From positions 8,153,021-8,217,020 of the forward strand of contig OW388303.1 of NCBI GenBank assembly GCA_936450465.1: a stretch of DNA of 64,000 bases, read 5' to 3'. Made by a program: the position numbers and the translations under genes. Below are positions 36,655-46,440 of this stretch, piece by piece. This DNA is from Gibbula magus. Taxonomy: Eukaryota > Mollusca > Gastropoda > Trochida > Trochidae. Every line of letters begins with the position of its first letter. Positions within the stretch are counted from its first letter, which is position 1. A model generated the notes under the pieces. It was not told the DNA's origin. It saw nothing but the letters and a program-made list of their open reading frames with translations, and made no database searches.

Positions 36655-37440
36655 ATGAAACCATTAACTCTAAATCACTTTCAGCTTTATCTGTTTCTGT
36701 CCACCTATATTTATAAAGTGGAGAACTGCAAGAACAAACATTCAACATTAACACTAAATCACTTTCAATCAACTTATATCTGTTTCTTTCCACCCATATT
36801 TATAAAGTGGAGAACTGCTAGAACAAACATTCAACATTAACTCTAAATCACTTTCAATCAACTTTTATCTGTTTCTTTCCACCCATATTTATAAAGTGGA
36901 GAACTGCAACAACAAACATTCAACATTAACTCTAAATCACTTTCAATCAACCTTTATCTGTTTCTTTCCACCCATATTTATAAAGTGGAGAACTGCAACA
37001 ACAAACATTCAACATTAACTCTAAATCACTTTCAATCAACTTTTATCTGTTTCTTTCCACCCATATTTATAAAGTGGAGAACTGCAACAACAAACATTCA
37101 ACGTTAACTCTAAATCACGTTCAGCTTTATCTGTTTCTTTCCACCCATATTTATAAAGTGGAGAACTGTAAGAACAAACATTCAACATTAACTCTAAATC
37201 ACTTTCCATCAACCTTTATCTGTTTCTTTCCACCCATATTTATAAAGTGGAGAACTGCAAGAACAAACATTCAACATTAACACTAAATCACTTTCAATCA
37301 ACTTTTATCTGTTTCTTTCCCCCCATATTTATAAAGTGGAGAACTGCAACAACAAACATTCAACGTTAACTCTAAATCACTTTCACTTTAATAAGTTTCT
37401 TTCCACCCACTAGAACAAACATTTAACATTAAACCTTGCA
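36655..37440. repeat. ~89-bp tandem repeat inside the transposon, nine copies
   Basis: The marker 'ctctaaatcac' recurs with taaatc at 36671, 36755, 36844, 36933, 37022, 37111, 37195, 37284 and 37373. Most steps are 89 bp and two are 84 bp, where 'aatcaac' is absent. Each unit contains 'tttataaagtggagaac'. It lies just downstream of the transposase stop, in a subterminal position. Confidence 0.95.
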
Positions 37441-37521
37441 AGTAAACCATCAACATTAGCTGAATGATACAGTTTCAAAAGTCGGCGAGAAGACAGCTCA
37501 TGTTCAGACAGAACATGTTAA

Positions 37522-39369
37522 TTATCTCTCCTGGCGAGGTAGATTGTCATAGAATGGATGGTAGTCAGCTGGCATGACTGATTTCAGCTCCTGTAGGTGT
37601 TTGTATTTGTTGTACTTGATTTTCAGTGGCTCTGTATACAGTTCCCTGATATTGAAGTCATCCTGTTGACCCTTTCGATGACGTCTGGGCAATTCCTGCC
37701 AACCTTCTTGGTGATTCAGCTTGAAGAAGATGGTACCTGTTTGATCATATTTGAGTGCTCTTATGTCTGTGACCTGTGGATCTCCAACTTTGTTTCCAGG
37801 TCTGATAGAAGTGTAGTAAGAGCAACTTGAAAAGTCCTTGAAGAAGTTGTATGTAAGATATTTCACTTGATATGGATTTTCACTTCGGGAATGCTTAATG
37901 ATGTCAACATAGTCAGCTGGAATGTAAATAGATCTGTGTTTCAGAGCACGCTCAATGACACTGTGAACAGAGTCACACTCCATTTGAGTGTGACCCTTTT
38001 CAAGGTACTTCTGGATGATGGTTATCTTCCTTTCAGATGCTAGGTTCAGAAGTGCGTTTGCCAGAGTTGAGTTTCTGTTTTGATAGGTACAACCATCACT
38101 GAATATTGTAACACTGGTGCCACGTGGCACTGCCTGTGTAATGTAATCTGTGATACATGAGGCAAAGATATTTGCAGTCAGATCTCCATGTCCTTCATGC
38201 CAGAAGTAATTCATGACAGAACGAGAAGCAAGGTCATAGACAGTAAAGTTATGACATGCGAGCTTTATTCTGTAGTACAGAGCACTTGCTTGCAGGGATG
38301 GAGCCAAAAGCAAGGACTGCAAATCCATAGTCAGCACAATACCATCTCCTTTAATAGCATTTTCCTTGTCCGTCTGCTTAGCATCTCTTGCTTCTTCCTT
38401 TCTCTGTATGTGTGCGGCATAAACAGCATCAGTTACATTGCCAACTTCATGGCTCGTGCAAATATCACACTGGTCTTTTTTGGGCCTGTAAAATCCAATG
38501 TTTCTTTTTCGACATTCCTCGATCAAAATTTGTCTGCTCATAGCTTTAACTGCTTTTTCTACACAATATCCAAGATAGATCCTATAAAGATCGGACAGTG
38601 ATCTTATGTTAGGTTCTAAGAACAGTTTATTGCAGGAACTTCTGCAGTAGTGGGAAGGAAGTTTTGGAAGAACATCTAAGAAGATCTGCATCGCTTCTCT
38701 TGGAGGGGAAGGAGTAGTTTGTGAACAGGATTTCGTTACTTTGTCCAAAGTGATCCATTCTCGAACTGACCACTCACCAAGACCTAAAGTTGATAGGAAC
38801 ATGGTCTTACACACACGACGCAGGACACCACTTTGCTTCGAGTGATACTCAAATGAATTTTCACGTCGAGAGTTCACCAATGAATGTTTATACTTTTTAT
38901 TGACCAGTGCCCTAAGATAATGTTTTCTTTCATTCCATTCCATGTTGGTCCAGAAGTTTGTAAATATTTCGTTCCTTTCTTCTTCTGTGAATGTTTTGCA
39001 TTTGGTAACTGAATTTTGTTTTTGACATACCTTGCCATTACATCCAGGACCTAGCACTCGTGGCTCACGTGTAATGTCTTGGACATACTTGCCATCTTGG
39101 TTCTTTCTGTATCCCTTGTACGACTGGCCCAACTTTCGTTTCTGTTTCTCCTGACTTCTGAACCACAGTTCAGGTTTAGCCTGTCCGTTCCTTGCTTTTG
39201 TTTGTTTCTTTGGACCTGCTGTGTTTTCAACAGCAACTGTTTGATGTGACTGTGTTGTCTCTTCATTCATTTGTTCATTCATTGCTGAAACTGTCTCATC
39301 GGTATCTTTATCATGTTCATGTGTTTGATGATTTTGTTCAATTGCATTCAGATTAATCTGCATGTCCAC
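37522..39369 (-). CDS. Transposase-like protein with DDE/RNase H-type core
   Basis: 615 codons, uninterrupted. Residues 1-100 are Gln/Glu/Lys-rich. A Cys cluster at about 110-124 (PGC..KVC...TKC) precedes a helical region with 'EERNEIF' near 130. A CxxC pair (CDIC) is at 301-304. The core has D349 in 'VLTMDLQ', E392 in 'FWHEGHG', D425 in 'IFSDGCTYQNRN', and 'KGHTQMECDSVHSVIE' at 458-473, which could supply the third acidic residue. This D..D..H/E pattern with 'SDG..QN.N' and 'GH...E.DS.H..IE' recurs in invertebrate transposon proteins. Its place inside a TIR/TSD-bounded element makes transposase the natural role. An in-frame stop (39391) separates it from more coding sequence upstream, so the start at 39369 is probably not the ancestral one. 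Confidence 0.8.
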   Translation of the reverse strand: MDMQINLNAIEQNHQTHEHDKDTDETVSAMNEQMNEETTQSHQTVAVENTAGPKKQTKARNGQAKPELWFRSQEKQKRKLGQSYKGYRKNQDGKYVQDITREPRVLGPGCNGKVCQKQNSVTKCKTFTEEERNEIFTNFWTNMEWNERKHYLRALVNKKYKHSLVNSRRENSFEYHSKQSGVLRRVCKTMFLSTLGLGEWSVREWITLDKVTKSCSQTTPSPPREAMQIFLDVLPKLPSHYCRSSCNKLFLEPNIRSLSDLYRIYLGYCVEKAVKAMSRQILIEECRKRNIGFYRPKKDQCDICTSHEVGNVTDAVYAAHIQRKEEARDAKQTDKENAIKGDGIVLTMDLQSLLLAPSLQASALYYRIKLACHNFTVYDLASRSVMNYFWHEGHGDLTANIFASCITDYITQAVPRGTSVTIFSDGCTYQNRNSTLANALLNLASERKITIIQKYLEKGHTQMECDSVHSVIERALKHRSIYIPADYVDIIKHSRSENPYQVKYLTYNFFKDFSSCSYYTSIRPGNKVGDPQVTDIRALKYDQTGTIFFKLNHQEGWQELPRRHRKGQQDDFNIRELYTEPLKIKYNKYKHLQELKSVMPADYHPFYDNLPRQER

Positions 39370-39390
39370 ATATTCTTCAATTTGAATTAT

Positions 39391-39830
39391 TTATTCATTA
39401 TCTTCATGTGTCTCTTCAATTATTGAAATTCCACGTGACTCTTCTGTTTGATTGGTTTCTTTCTCCTGTATTTTTGAGTTTTGAGTCATTCCGTCATCTG
39501 TTTGTTTTGTGTCTTCAACTGAATCCTTCTCTGTGTCAACCGAACTAATCTGTATTGCGTTGAAATCATGTTCTGATGTTTCTGTTCTTTGTTGATTGAT
39601 TTCCACAGTTTTCTGACTTTCTAACAGTGCCCTCTCCACACCATCAAATGTGTGTCGTTGTGTTTCGTTTTCTCTAGCTGCCTGTTTCGACTTTCCTGCA
39701 GACCTCTTATTTATTTCTGTTCTAACCTTTGGTACTTTATTCCTTTTGCGCTTTGATTTCATTTTCCTCATTTGTGTATCTGTAGAACTGTCACTACTTT
39801 CACTCATATGTTGTCGTTTCTTCTTGGGTG
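39391..39830 (-). pseudogene. Upstream linker of the transposase (acidic/basic, low complexity)
   Basis: Same frame as the 615-codon ORF, separated only by one stop codon (39391-39393). It is Ser/Glu/Lys/Thr-rich with basic runs such as 'KMKSKRKRNK'. In this frame upstream sequence reads 'SDSELDHEYIPPKKKR', a typical entry motif in this kind of protein. It is either a pseudogenised N-terminal extension or an exon with an unrecognised intron. Confidence 0.55.
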
Positions 39831-40331
39831 GAATATATTCGTGATCAAGTTCAGAATCTGAATGTCACTTAGTTCAGATAACAAGTCATCATTTGCAGTC
39901 GCGTCTTTATGCATTCGTACAGTATCTGTCACCAAGTCACAGTTGGTATCTTCAAGCATAGAACATTTGGCGAGTGCCATTTGAACCATTCGTCTACCAC
40001 GAGTAAACATCGTTGTGTCTGCGTAGTACATGCATATATAGAGCTAAACCGAAATCCACCCACATTCACTACAATAGTAGTGGTCAATTTCTAGATCAGC
40101 TGCAGTGACAGCGGCTGGTACATTGTCTATACAGTCCAGATGGTATTGTCTGTTGCAAGAAAAACATCTCAGCCACTGCGTGCCATCTACATCAATTAGG
40201 ACTGTAACGTCGTTGGTCAATGACTCTGTTTCCAGTTTATGGGAATTAACTGCTTCCATCAAACATTCAAAACATCTCCAAATAATATCTTCAAGGGAGT
40301 CAGAACTTCCAAGGGGTATGTGAGATGCCAT
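39804..40331 (-). pseudogene. PHD-like zinc-finger region of the transposon
   Basis: 40044-40331 starts ATG and encodes 'WRCFECL' and then 'WLRCFSCNRQYHLDCIDN' and 'YYCSECGW', a Cys4-His-Cys-like PHD/RING arrangement that elsewhere reads histone tails or forms protein contacts. After one stop (40044) the same frame continues for 75 codons to 39804. A frameshift near 39860 then separates it from the downstream linker. The three pieces look like one ancestral protein of about 940 residues with two stops and one frameshift, or a spliced gene; I found no convincing short intron. Confidence 0.6.
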
Positions 40332-41061
40332 GGGCGTTCTGAAACATAGATAACTAACAGTTGCAACATGACGTCAACAAATATCAAGACCATGCTTCTT
40401 GTTTTTCAAACATTTTTGTTCATATCAAATCCTCGTATCTTTATATTTTAACATAATAACATCCACCACCTTATCTATTCTGCCTATTGAATCAGATAAG
40501 TATCATAATATCAATGTGATAAATGAAATACAATATAGATAAAACAGTATTCAGCAAGATTTCTTTTCATTTGGAAACAACCATGACTATCAAAAATATA
40601 TAAGATTTTACAGTTTTCAAAACTTTGGCTTGTTTCTTCCCAAAACCAAAAACTTTTTGCAAAATGAACACGACATTAACTCAATGAACTCATCAAACAC
40701 CATTTACATGACAATTCACTCGTATATATCAAAAGTATAACCTACCTGAGCTGATTTGCATGTCCCAGCAAAAACCACGTCTTCAAATCATGGCCGCTAA
40801 AAAACTTACGAGGTTTTGACTTCTCTTGAAGCATTGACCAATGAGATACGAGGTTACAAAATTTCACTACAAGGTTTTGATAGTAAAAAAAATTAACCAA
40901 TAACATACAAGGTATTGAAATATGATTGTATCTTTGTTATTTATTGGCTGAATAATACGAGGATTTTACAGGACATACGGTATGACACTAGGCATACTGT
41001 AACCATTAAAACTGATTTTCGGCCAAATGTCAACATACAAGGTTTTGAACCGACAGCGACG
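40332..41061. promoter_or_regulatory. Transposon 5' end with subterminal repeats
   Basis: Right end of the element, upstream of the coding region. The motif acgaggttttga / acaaggttttga recurs at about 40809, 40850, 40869, 40907, 40958 and 41037, spaced roughly 40-80 bp. Related copies occur at the left end (about 36228, 36401, 36435). Such subterminal repeats are usual transposase-binding sites; this role is inferred. Confidence 0.55.
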
Positions 41062-41065
41062 ATAA

Positions 41066-41703
41066 GCAGAATCCCCTTTATTGCATAAAAGGTACTACAC
41101 AACAACAAATGCTTCCGAAGCATGACGGCTCGTCTTTAGCGCAAGTCGCTATAGCCACCCATGTGATGCACTTGCTGCACGTGCTTCTCTTGCAAATTAG
41201 GCTACACTTGTCATACACTACTGAATGTGACGGTTGGTTTGTAAACAATGTTTCTAAATGTCCTGAGAATATACAAATCATTGCCTGTTAATGTACTTTT
41301 TATTGAGATAAGACCATCAAATTATGACGAATATATTCTCATTGATTATAAAATTCAAGCAAAATACCTAGTTGATAAACATTTATTCCAATATACTTTA
41401 GAAAATACATAATTAAATTAAATGGTAACTAAATATCCGGCAACTATTTATATTTCGATTTCCTTCATTGCTCATAAACTTTATCTTACGTTCGTGTCTC
41501 ACAGTGTGTGAGCTAGACCACAATGCTTTGTGCTTGAACATAATAGACTTGATCTATGTTTAGACTGAAAAAACACCTCTTCTAATTAGTGAAATTCTCG
41601 GCTTAATTTAGGTCACAAAAATCTAGAAAAAATTAAGTGTTTATATTAAGAGTTAGATATTTGGCAATTTTTCAATATGTACATCAACATCATTGATGGC
41701 TCT
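41066..41703. mobile_element. TTAA-target DNA element, right part (split)
   Basis: Matches 56345-56996 and ends GATGGCTCT before ttaa (41704-41707). With 36029-36214 it makes an element of about 824 bp against 842 bp for the complete copy. No coding capacity. Confidence 0.88.
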
Positions 41704-41760
41704 TTAAGTAGAACGTCTTCATGTTTTTGCAAATTCAAAATCAACAAGTGTTTGCCACTA
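41704..41760. repeat. Local duplication, copy 2, right remainder
   Basis: Continues the match to 30775-30835 ('gtcttcatgttt', 'caaattcaaaatcaa') beyond the nested insertions. Confidence 0.85.
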
Positions 41761-41856
41761 ACATGGCAATGTCCCCCGCCGGTGACATTGAGTTAGTAAG
41801 ACACATCATTGGAGCTACTTGGGTTCATGATATATCGTGTTAATATATCGTGTGTG

Positions 41857-42186
41857 TGGAGCACAGTGGTGTAGTGGTTAGCATGCTTGCCTCTCACGCC
41901 ATCGGCCTGGGTTCGAATCCCGGTGGAGACACCAAACATTTGTGACCTGGGTCTCATACTGTGTTGTGCCCCTGGGCAAGGCACTTCATCCACATTGCAC
42001 TCAGTCCACCCAGCTATTTAAATGGGTACCTGAACACGGGAGGTACGGACCTAAATGGTCGCGCGGAGCGCTTAGTAGCGGCACCGAAAGTACAATTCCT
42101 TCAGGGTAATAATTGTACCGCCATTGAGCAGTGCTTGCACTGGATATAAGGCATTAAAAAAAAAATGTTAAAAAAAAAAAAAAAAA
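41857..42186 (+). mobile_element. tRNA-derived SINE with A-rich tail
   Basis: A box 'tggtgtagtggtta' at 41867-41880 and B box 'ggttcgaatcc' at 41910-41920 at tRNA spacing, followed by a tRNA-unrelated body and an interrupted poly-A tail (42155-42186). It is Pol III-type and non-coding. The head is a good tRNA relative, but the 5' flank and body show it is a SINE. Confidence 0.85.
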
Positions 42187-42199
42187 TGTATATTATTAT

Positions 42200-42840
42200 T
42201 AATAATAGTTCTAAAAGTGGTCAAAGTGTTGTGGTGACCTTGAAAATAAGGTCAAGGTCACCAAATCGACTGGTGTCTGCGTCATCCCCAAGTGTAGACT
42301 GACACCAAATTTGAAAACTTTGAGTCCAACTGTTAAAGATATATATCGCGTTAACAAGAGTTAGAAAAGTGGTCAAAGTGTTGCGGTGACCTTGAAAATA
42401 AGGTCAAGGTCACCAAAATAAAGTGGTGTCTGTGTCTTTCCCCAATGTAGGCTGACAACTAATTTGATGACTTTGGATAAAATGTTTCATGAGATATCGC
42501 CTTAACAAGAGTTCAAAGAGTGGTCAAAGTGTCGTGGTGACCTTGAAAATGAGGCCAAGGTCACCAAAAGTGACTGGTGTCTGCGTCTTCCCACAATGTA
42601 GGCAGAAACCAAATTTGAAGACTTTGGATGCAACGCTTCATGAGATATCGCCTAAACAAGAGTTCAAAAAGTGGTCAAAGTGTCGTGGTGACCTTGAAAA
42701 TAAGACCAAGGTAACCAAATTAACTGGTGTCTGCGTCTTCCCACAATGTAGGCAGACATGAAATTTGAAGACTTTGGATGCAACGCTTCATAAGATATCG
42801 CGTAAACAAGAAATGTGACGTACGGACGGACGCCGCTGAA
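42200..42840. repeat. ~151-bp tandem repeat, four copies
   Basis: 'gtggtcaaagtg' starts at 42217, 42369, 42520 and 42671. Each unit holds 'gtgaccttgaaaat' and 'caaggtcaccaaa', and the array closes with 'gtacggacggacgcc'. The open frame at 42489-42761 is a by-product of two units. The family is common in molluscs (established wording, not searched here). Confidence 0.92.
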
Positions 42841-44376
42841 TACATAGTCCCCCGTTCCGCGTTGCGTAACTGACAGTGTAATACTTCGTCATCCTGAAAT
42901 GTTCGGTATTGTAGCAAATAAGTCAAGTGATTATGATTAAACAGTTTACCAGCGCATGTATCTAGACTCCATACAATGCCATTACGTGTACTGGTTAAAA
43001 TGCGCTGTCTACAAAAGACGGTGAATGGAGCTTGTTTGCAAAACAAAAGTCAAAATCGCAAAATAAAAATTCCTGGTACTTTTCAACGTTCTGACGCATC
43101 ATTCTATCTTCATCAGACATTTGGCTGAATGGATGTTTTATATTCTACATTATATTAATAATATGACAAATTCATGAACACTACAACTAGAGCCCGACAC
43201 AGGACAGTTCGAATTAAAGGCTTTTGCAGCCTAATCGAAAATTCAAATAATTATGAAGGCTTCGTGTCAATATTTGTTTCTGCATGTTGTTCACAAATGA
43301 ACAAAACATTCAGATTTGTAATAACATATAATTTATATTTATCTAAAATGGAACCAATGTGAAAATATCATATTTATTCAAACCTACTTGTGCCAAATCA
43401 TCCACCGTTGTTTTCAATGAAATACGTTCAAGCCTCATGATGTCGCATTGATAAGAAAGATATCTTATAAAAAGAAAATATTTATTCTGATTTCATGAAA
43501 ACAAGGACATTGGGATAAATTTTCTTTGGAAGATCGTTTACTGTCGACATCGTACAGTTGCTGACGTCATGTTTGCCGACATTACTTTCATGATTATGAA
43601 TGATTTTTATATACTAGTATATCTTATTGTCCATTTTTTCTTTAGATGACGTTTAAGTAAATAATCGAGCATTATTCCGACGACAGTTGTTTACTGGAAT
43701 CAAGGAATTATATGTGATATACGTCTTTGCTGGAATGTAAAAGAAGTCGAAGATTCAATTGCCGAACAGGGCATGTTCTTCTTATGTTAGACAGTCACAC
43801 GGTAATGTTTAGCAGAACATTTTTCCCGTAAAGGACTGATGATTAAACATTATCATGTAAGGCCAGATTTCACTGTTATTTGGTCAATTGACCAACATAG
43901 AGCAGTGGTGATAAATGCGTAGAACGTAGACAAAACAATAATGTATGTACATCTAAGTATGTATGTTAATTTGTTGCAATAACTGAAAACCGGGCAAGTA
44001 GGTTTCCCCCGGATTCAGCGGAATTGGATTTTGATTTCATTTGCCATTCCGACTGTCTGCCGTTTGGTTTTTGGAGTATTCTTAATTGTTATTAAACTAA
44101 AATATTTGTACATTTTATTGTTTTGTTTCTTATTTATATTACTCCCAGCAACTGCGATGGCGACTTTTAATGGAATAAATATTATACTCAAAGCTAACTT
44201 CAAGCTTGCAACCCAGAATAATGTTCAAAGTAAATCGTTAACTTAAAAAAACTAAATAGTTAACCATAAATGCAGTAGTATTTATTATTGCTGACAACTA
44301 ATAGAGGGGAGAAGATAAATAAAAATGATCAAGTAATTGGCAAGAAATCCTACGGTCAAAGAATAGGTACGGTAAA
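42841..44376. other. Gene-free DNA; possible Penelope-type hairpin near 43062-43130
   Basis: On the minus strand 'ctgatgaag' and 'gttgaaaag' lie about 30 bases apart, a layout seen in hammerhead-like ends of Penelope-like elements. Otherwise no coding signal. Confidence 0.35.
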
Positions 44377-44727
44377 TTGTACAGTTGCATATCGCATGAG
44401 GTTTATTCTAGCGATTCACCTTCAATTAAAGTGTCCAAGATTTCATCCAGGGTTCATCCAAAATCAGTGATAGATTCTTTGAAATCAAATGGAGACTTAT
44501 CACATGACAGTACCTATAACTGTTCTGCTTGTGCTACATATGCCACCAGTTATCTCACAATTCAGGAGAAAAATAAATCTGTAAAAGATGTAATTGAAGG
44601 TCTAAACACATCCTCTCTAAGTGATCATGAGTTGAATGAACTGTTTACAGCTGTTGGGTCATTTATGCATACTAACATCAACTCAGAAAATGAGAGATCT
44701 GTACACAGACAAGGAGTATTCCAATAA
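44377..44727 (+). CDS. Unidentified ORF fragment next to a MULE remnant
   Basis: 116 codons with a Cys pair (CSAC) near residue 50 and a hydrophilic helical C-terminus. I do not recognise it. It overlaps out of frame with the start of the transposase remnant downstream and may be part of the same decayed gene or an exon of it. Confidence 0.3.
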   Translation: MYSCISHEVYSSDSPSIKVSKISSRVHPKSVIDSLKSNGDLSHDSTYNCSACATYATSYLTIQEKNKSVKDVIEGLNTSSLSDHELNELFTAVGSFMHTNINSENERSVHRQGVFQ

Positions 44728-44735
44728 CTTGAGCA

Positions 44736-45055
44736 GTGGATGGAGGGAGGAGAGCTGCTGCTCTGGAACCATTTCCAGACAGAAGGACCAAGAACTACCA
44801 ATCACGTCGAGAGTTGGCACTCACACCTGAACTGTCTGTCAGCTTGCCATCCAAACTTGTACATCTTGAAAAAACAGCAGTCCAGGGCGGAGATAACAAT
44901 TTCTCAGCTACAGGACGGTGGTTCCAAGCGTCCAAGAAATGTTTGTATATCGGGCACTGGATGATCGTCTGGCTGTGCTGAAGGGACGTCTCCTTGGTGG
45001 TGCCTACACCCCTGAAGTGTATGGTGATCTGGTTGGTGTCCCTGTGCTGGATTAA
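44736..45055 (+). pseudogene. MULE/FLYWCH-type transposase C-terminus
   Basis: Encodes 'LWNHFQTEGPRTTNHVESWH' and then 'HSHLNCLSACHPNLYI', matching the end of the MULE transposase core (W....G.RTNN.vE.WH...... HPn). After a frameshift near 44945 another frame gives 'VYRALDDRLAVLKGRLLGG' and ends at 45055. This is a common layout of invertebrate MULE-like proteins. The N-terminal catalytic part is absent. Confidence 0.7.
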
Positions 45056-45089
45056 AATGTAAGTGAAATTTGATATGTCCAGCGTATGT

Positions 45090-45400
45090 ATAAGAGAATA
45101 AATGTTGAAATAAACTTTTAAAATTGTTTTTGAAATAAAGTCTGCAAGTGTCTGCAATATATTTTACCCATTCCATGCCATGATTTTTTTTATGTATACC
45201 AAATGTATGTTGAAATAAACTTTATAAATTGTTTTGAAATAAAGTTTATAAAATGTTTATAATATATTTATACCAAATGTATGTTGAAATAAAGTTTATA
45301 AAATGTCTACAATATATTTTACCCATTCCATGCCATGATTTTTTATGTATACCAAATGTATGTTGAAATAAAGTTTTAATTCAAATGAAAATAAAGTTAC
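45090..45400. repeat. AATAAA-rich direct repeats
   Basis: 'ccaaatgtatgttgaaataaa' recurs at about 45200, 45273 and 45352, and 'cccattccatgccatgattt' at 45168 and 45324. It directly follows the MULE remnant, so it may have been its 3' UTR with several polyadenylation signals. Confidence 0.7.
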
Positions 45401-45410
45401 ATGTATCCGA

Positions 45411-46340
45411 AGCAGACTATACGTTAATCCCCTATTGTTCATGGATTACCGCGCATCGGTAACTTTCAATGGAGAAGTCGGCTGTCCGGCAAATCGAGAA
45501 CCCGCCAATCAATGTACCCCCGCCTCCCGCCCAGGTCGAGCATTTCAATTAGCAACATTAAAATTATTCGAGTATTGATTAGCATTTGAAAAAAATGTAA
45601 ATGTTAGGTAGTGAATTTGAATATAATGTACAACTTGCCTTCAACGGTTATAAAGTTTGCTTGGGTCAATATTATTTCGTCGTCATCATCCGTTATGGCT
45701 TCTGAAATTGAAATCGACTTTTAGTATCAGAAAGAATGTGACAAGAGGTTGGTAAAGAAAAATAAAATGGAGGGTGACGATTATCAAGATAACAATTAAA
45801 ACTGAAACTTTTGAAAACGTATTTATGAATATCACAAACTGTATTCAACTGAACTATTTTAATATATTTAAGTAGATATTTATCATTCAACAATGTCAAA
45901 CCTTGCTAAACAATGGGAGGACGAATGCGCGACACCAACTACGCTATTCACGCCGAGCACGTGCAGCGCGTGCGGCACACGTGCCACTGGTCGATTCTAC
46001 AGTTCCAGATGAATGCAGTGTCGTTCGGATTGTTTTTCAACATGTACATTGTGTATGATAACTCAAACGCACTGAAGAACTAAAGATTTTCCACTATTAA
46101 AAGCATTTAGAACGTTGTTTCTGAAACATTGTAATTCTCGTCGACATTGTGTTAAATACACTACCAGGCTCAATTATGTTCAATAATCATTTTAATATTG
46201 CACAAAATCATTTTAAATCAATTGAACGTTGAAAGCATTGCAAGTTAAGAATTTTCGTTTCAAACATACCCGTTTCCACGTGGTACTTCGACATGTCTGC
46301 GACAGTCCACCTGACTAATGAACCAGTAGACCGGTAAGAC
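45411..46340. other. No gene seen; short GC-richer patches
   Basis: Patches at 45480-45535 and 45940-46000 are GC-rich with several cacgtg-like boxes (gcacgtgc, cacacgtgcc) and could be regulatory, but there is no linked gene. The minus-strand frame at 45693-45899 has no support. Confidence 0.35.
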
Positions 46341-46440
46341 GGTTACCAGCCTCGTGTGTAGTGGGTATGAATTGTAACACCGATGCACGTGCATCGGTGT
46401 TACAATTCATACCCACTAAAAACTCGACTGGTAACCTTTA
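46341..46440. repeat. Near-perfect palindrome with a 60-bp perfect core
   Basis: 46359-46388 and 46389-46418 are exact reverse complements with no spacer; the centre is gatgcacgtgcatc. After a few mismatches the symmetry continues outward as ggttaccag (46341) against ctggtaacc (46440). On one strand it would extrude as a hairpin without a loop. No similar copy was seen elsewhere in the window. Confidence 0.95.

Larger units (their letters stand above)
36215..41061 (-). mobile_element. 4847-bp DNA transposon with PHD-like and DDE-like proteins
   Basis: The ends are 26-bp inverted repeats with one mismatch, starting CGTCGCTGTCGGTTCAAAA on each inward strand (36215-36240 and 41036-41061). The element is flanked by a 4-bp duplication ataa (36211-36214 and 41062-41065). 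The interrupted host element, compared with its complete relative at 56155-56996, confirms these ends. Inside, on the minus strand, lie a PHD-like region, an acidic/basic linker, a 615-codon DDE-like protein, then nine ~89-bp tandem repeats. Four-base target duplications occur in the Sola and some Academ transposons; I cannot assign the superfamily by sight. Confidence 0.9.

Noticed and set aside
36655..37440. CRISPR-like array of regular repeats
   Set aside because: Whole 89-bp units repeat without unique spacers, in a eukaryotic transposon; it is a tandem array.
41860..41935. Possible functional tRNA gene
   Set aside because: A and B boxes are good but the acceptor stem does not close and a SINE body with poly-A follows.
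42489..42761. 90-codon frame with a repeated Cys motif
   Set aside because: It spans two units of the 151-bp tandem repeat, which explains the internal repetition.
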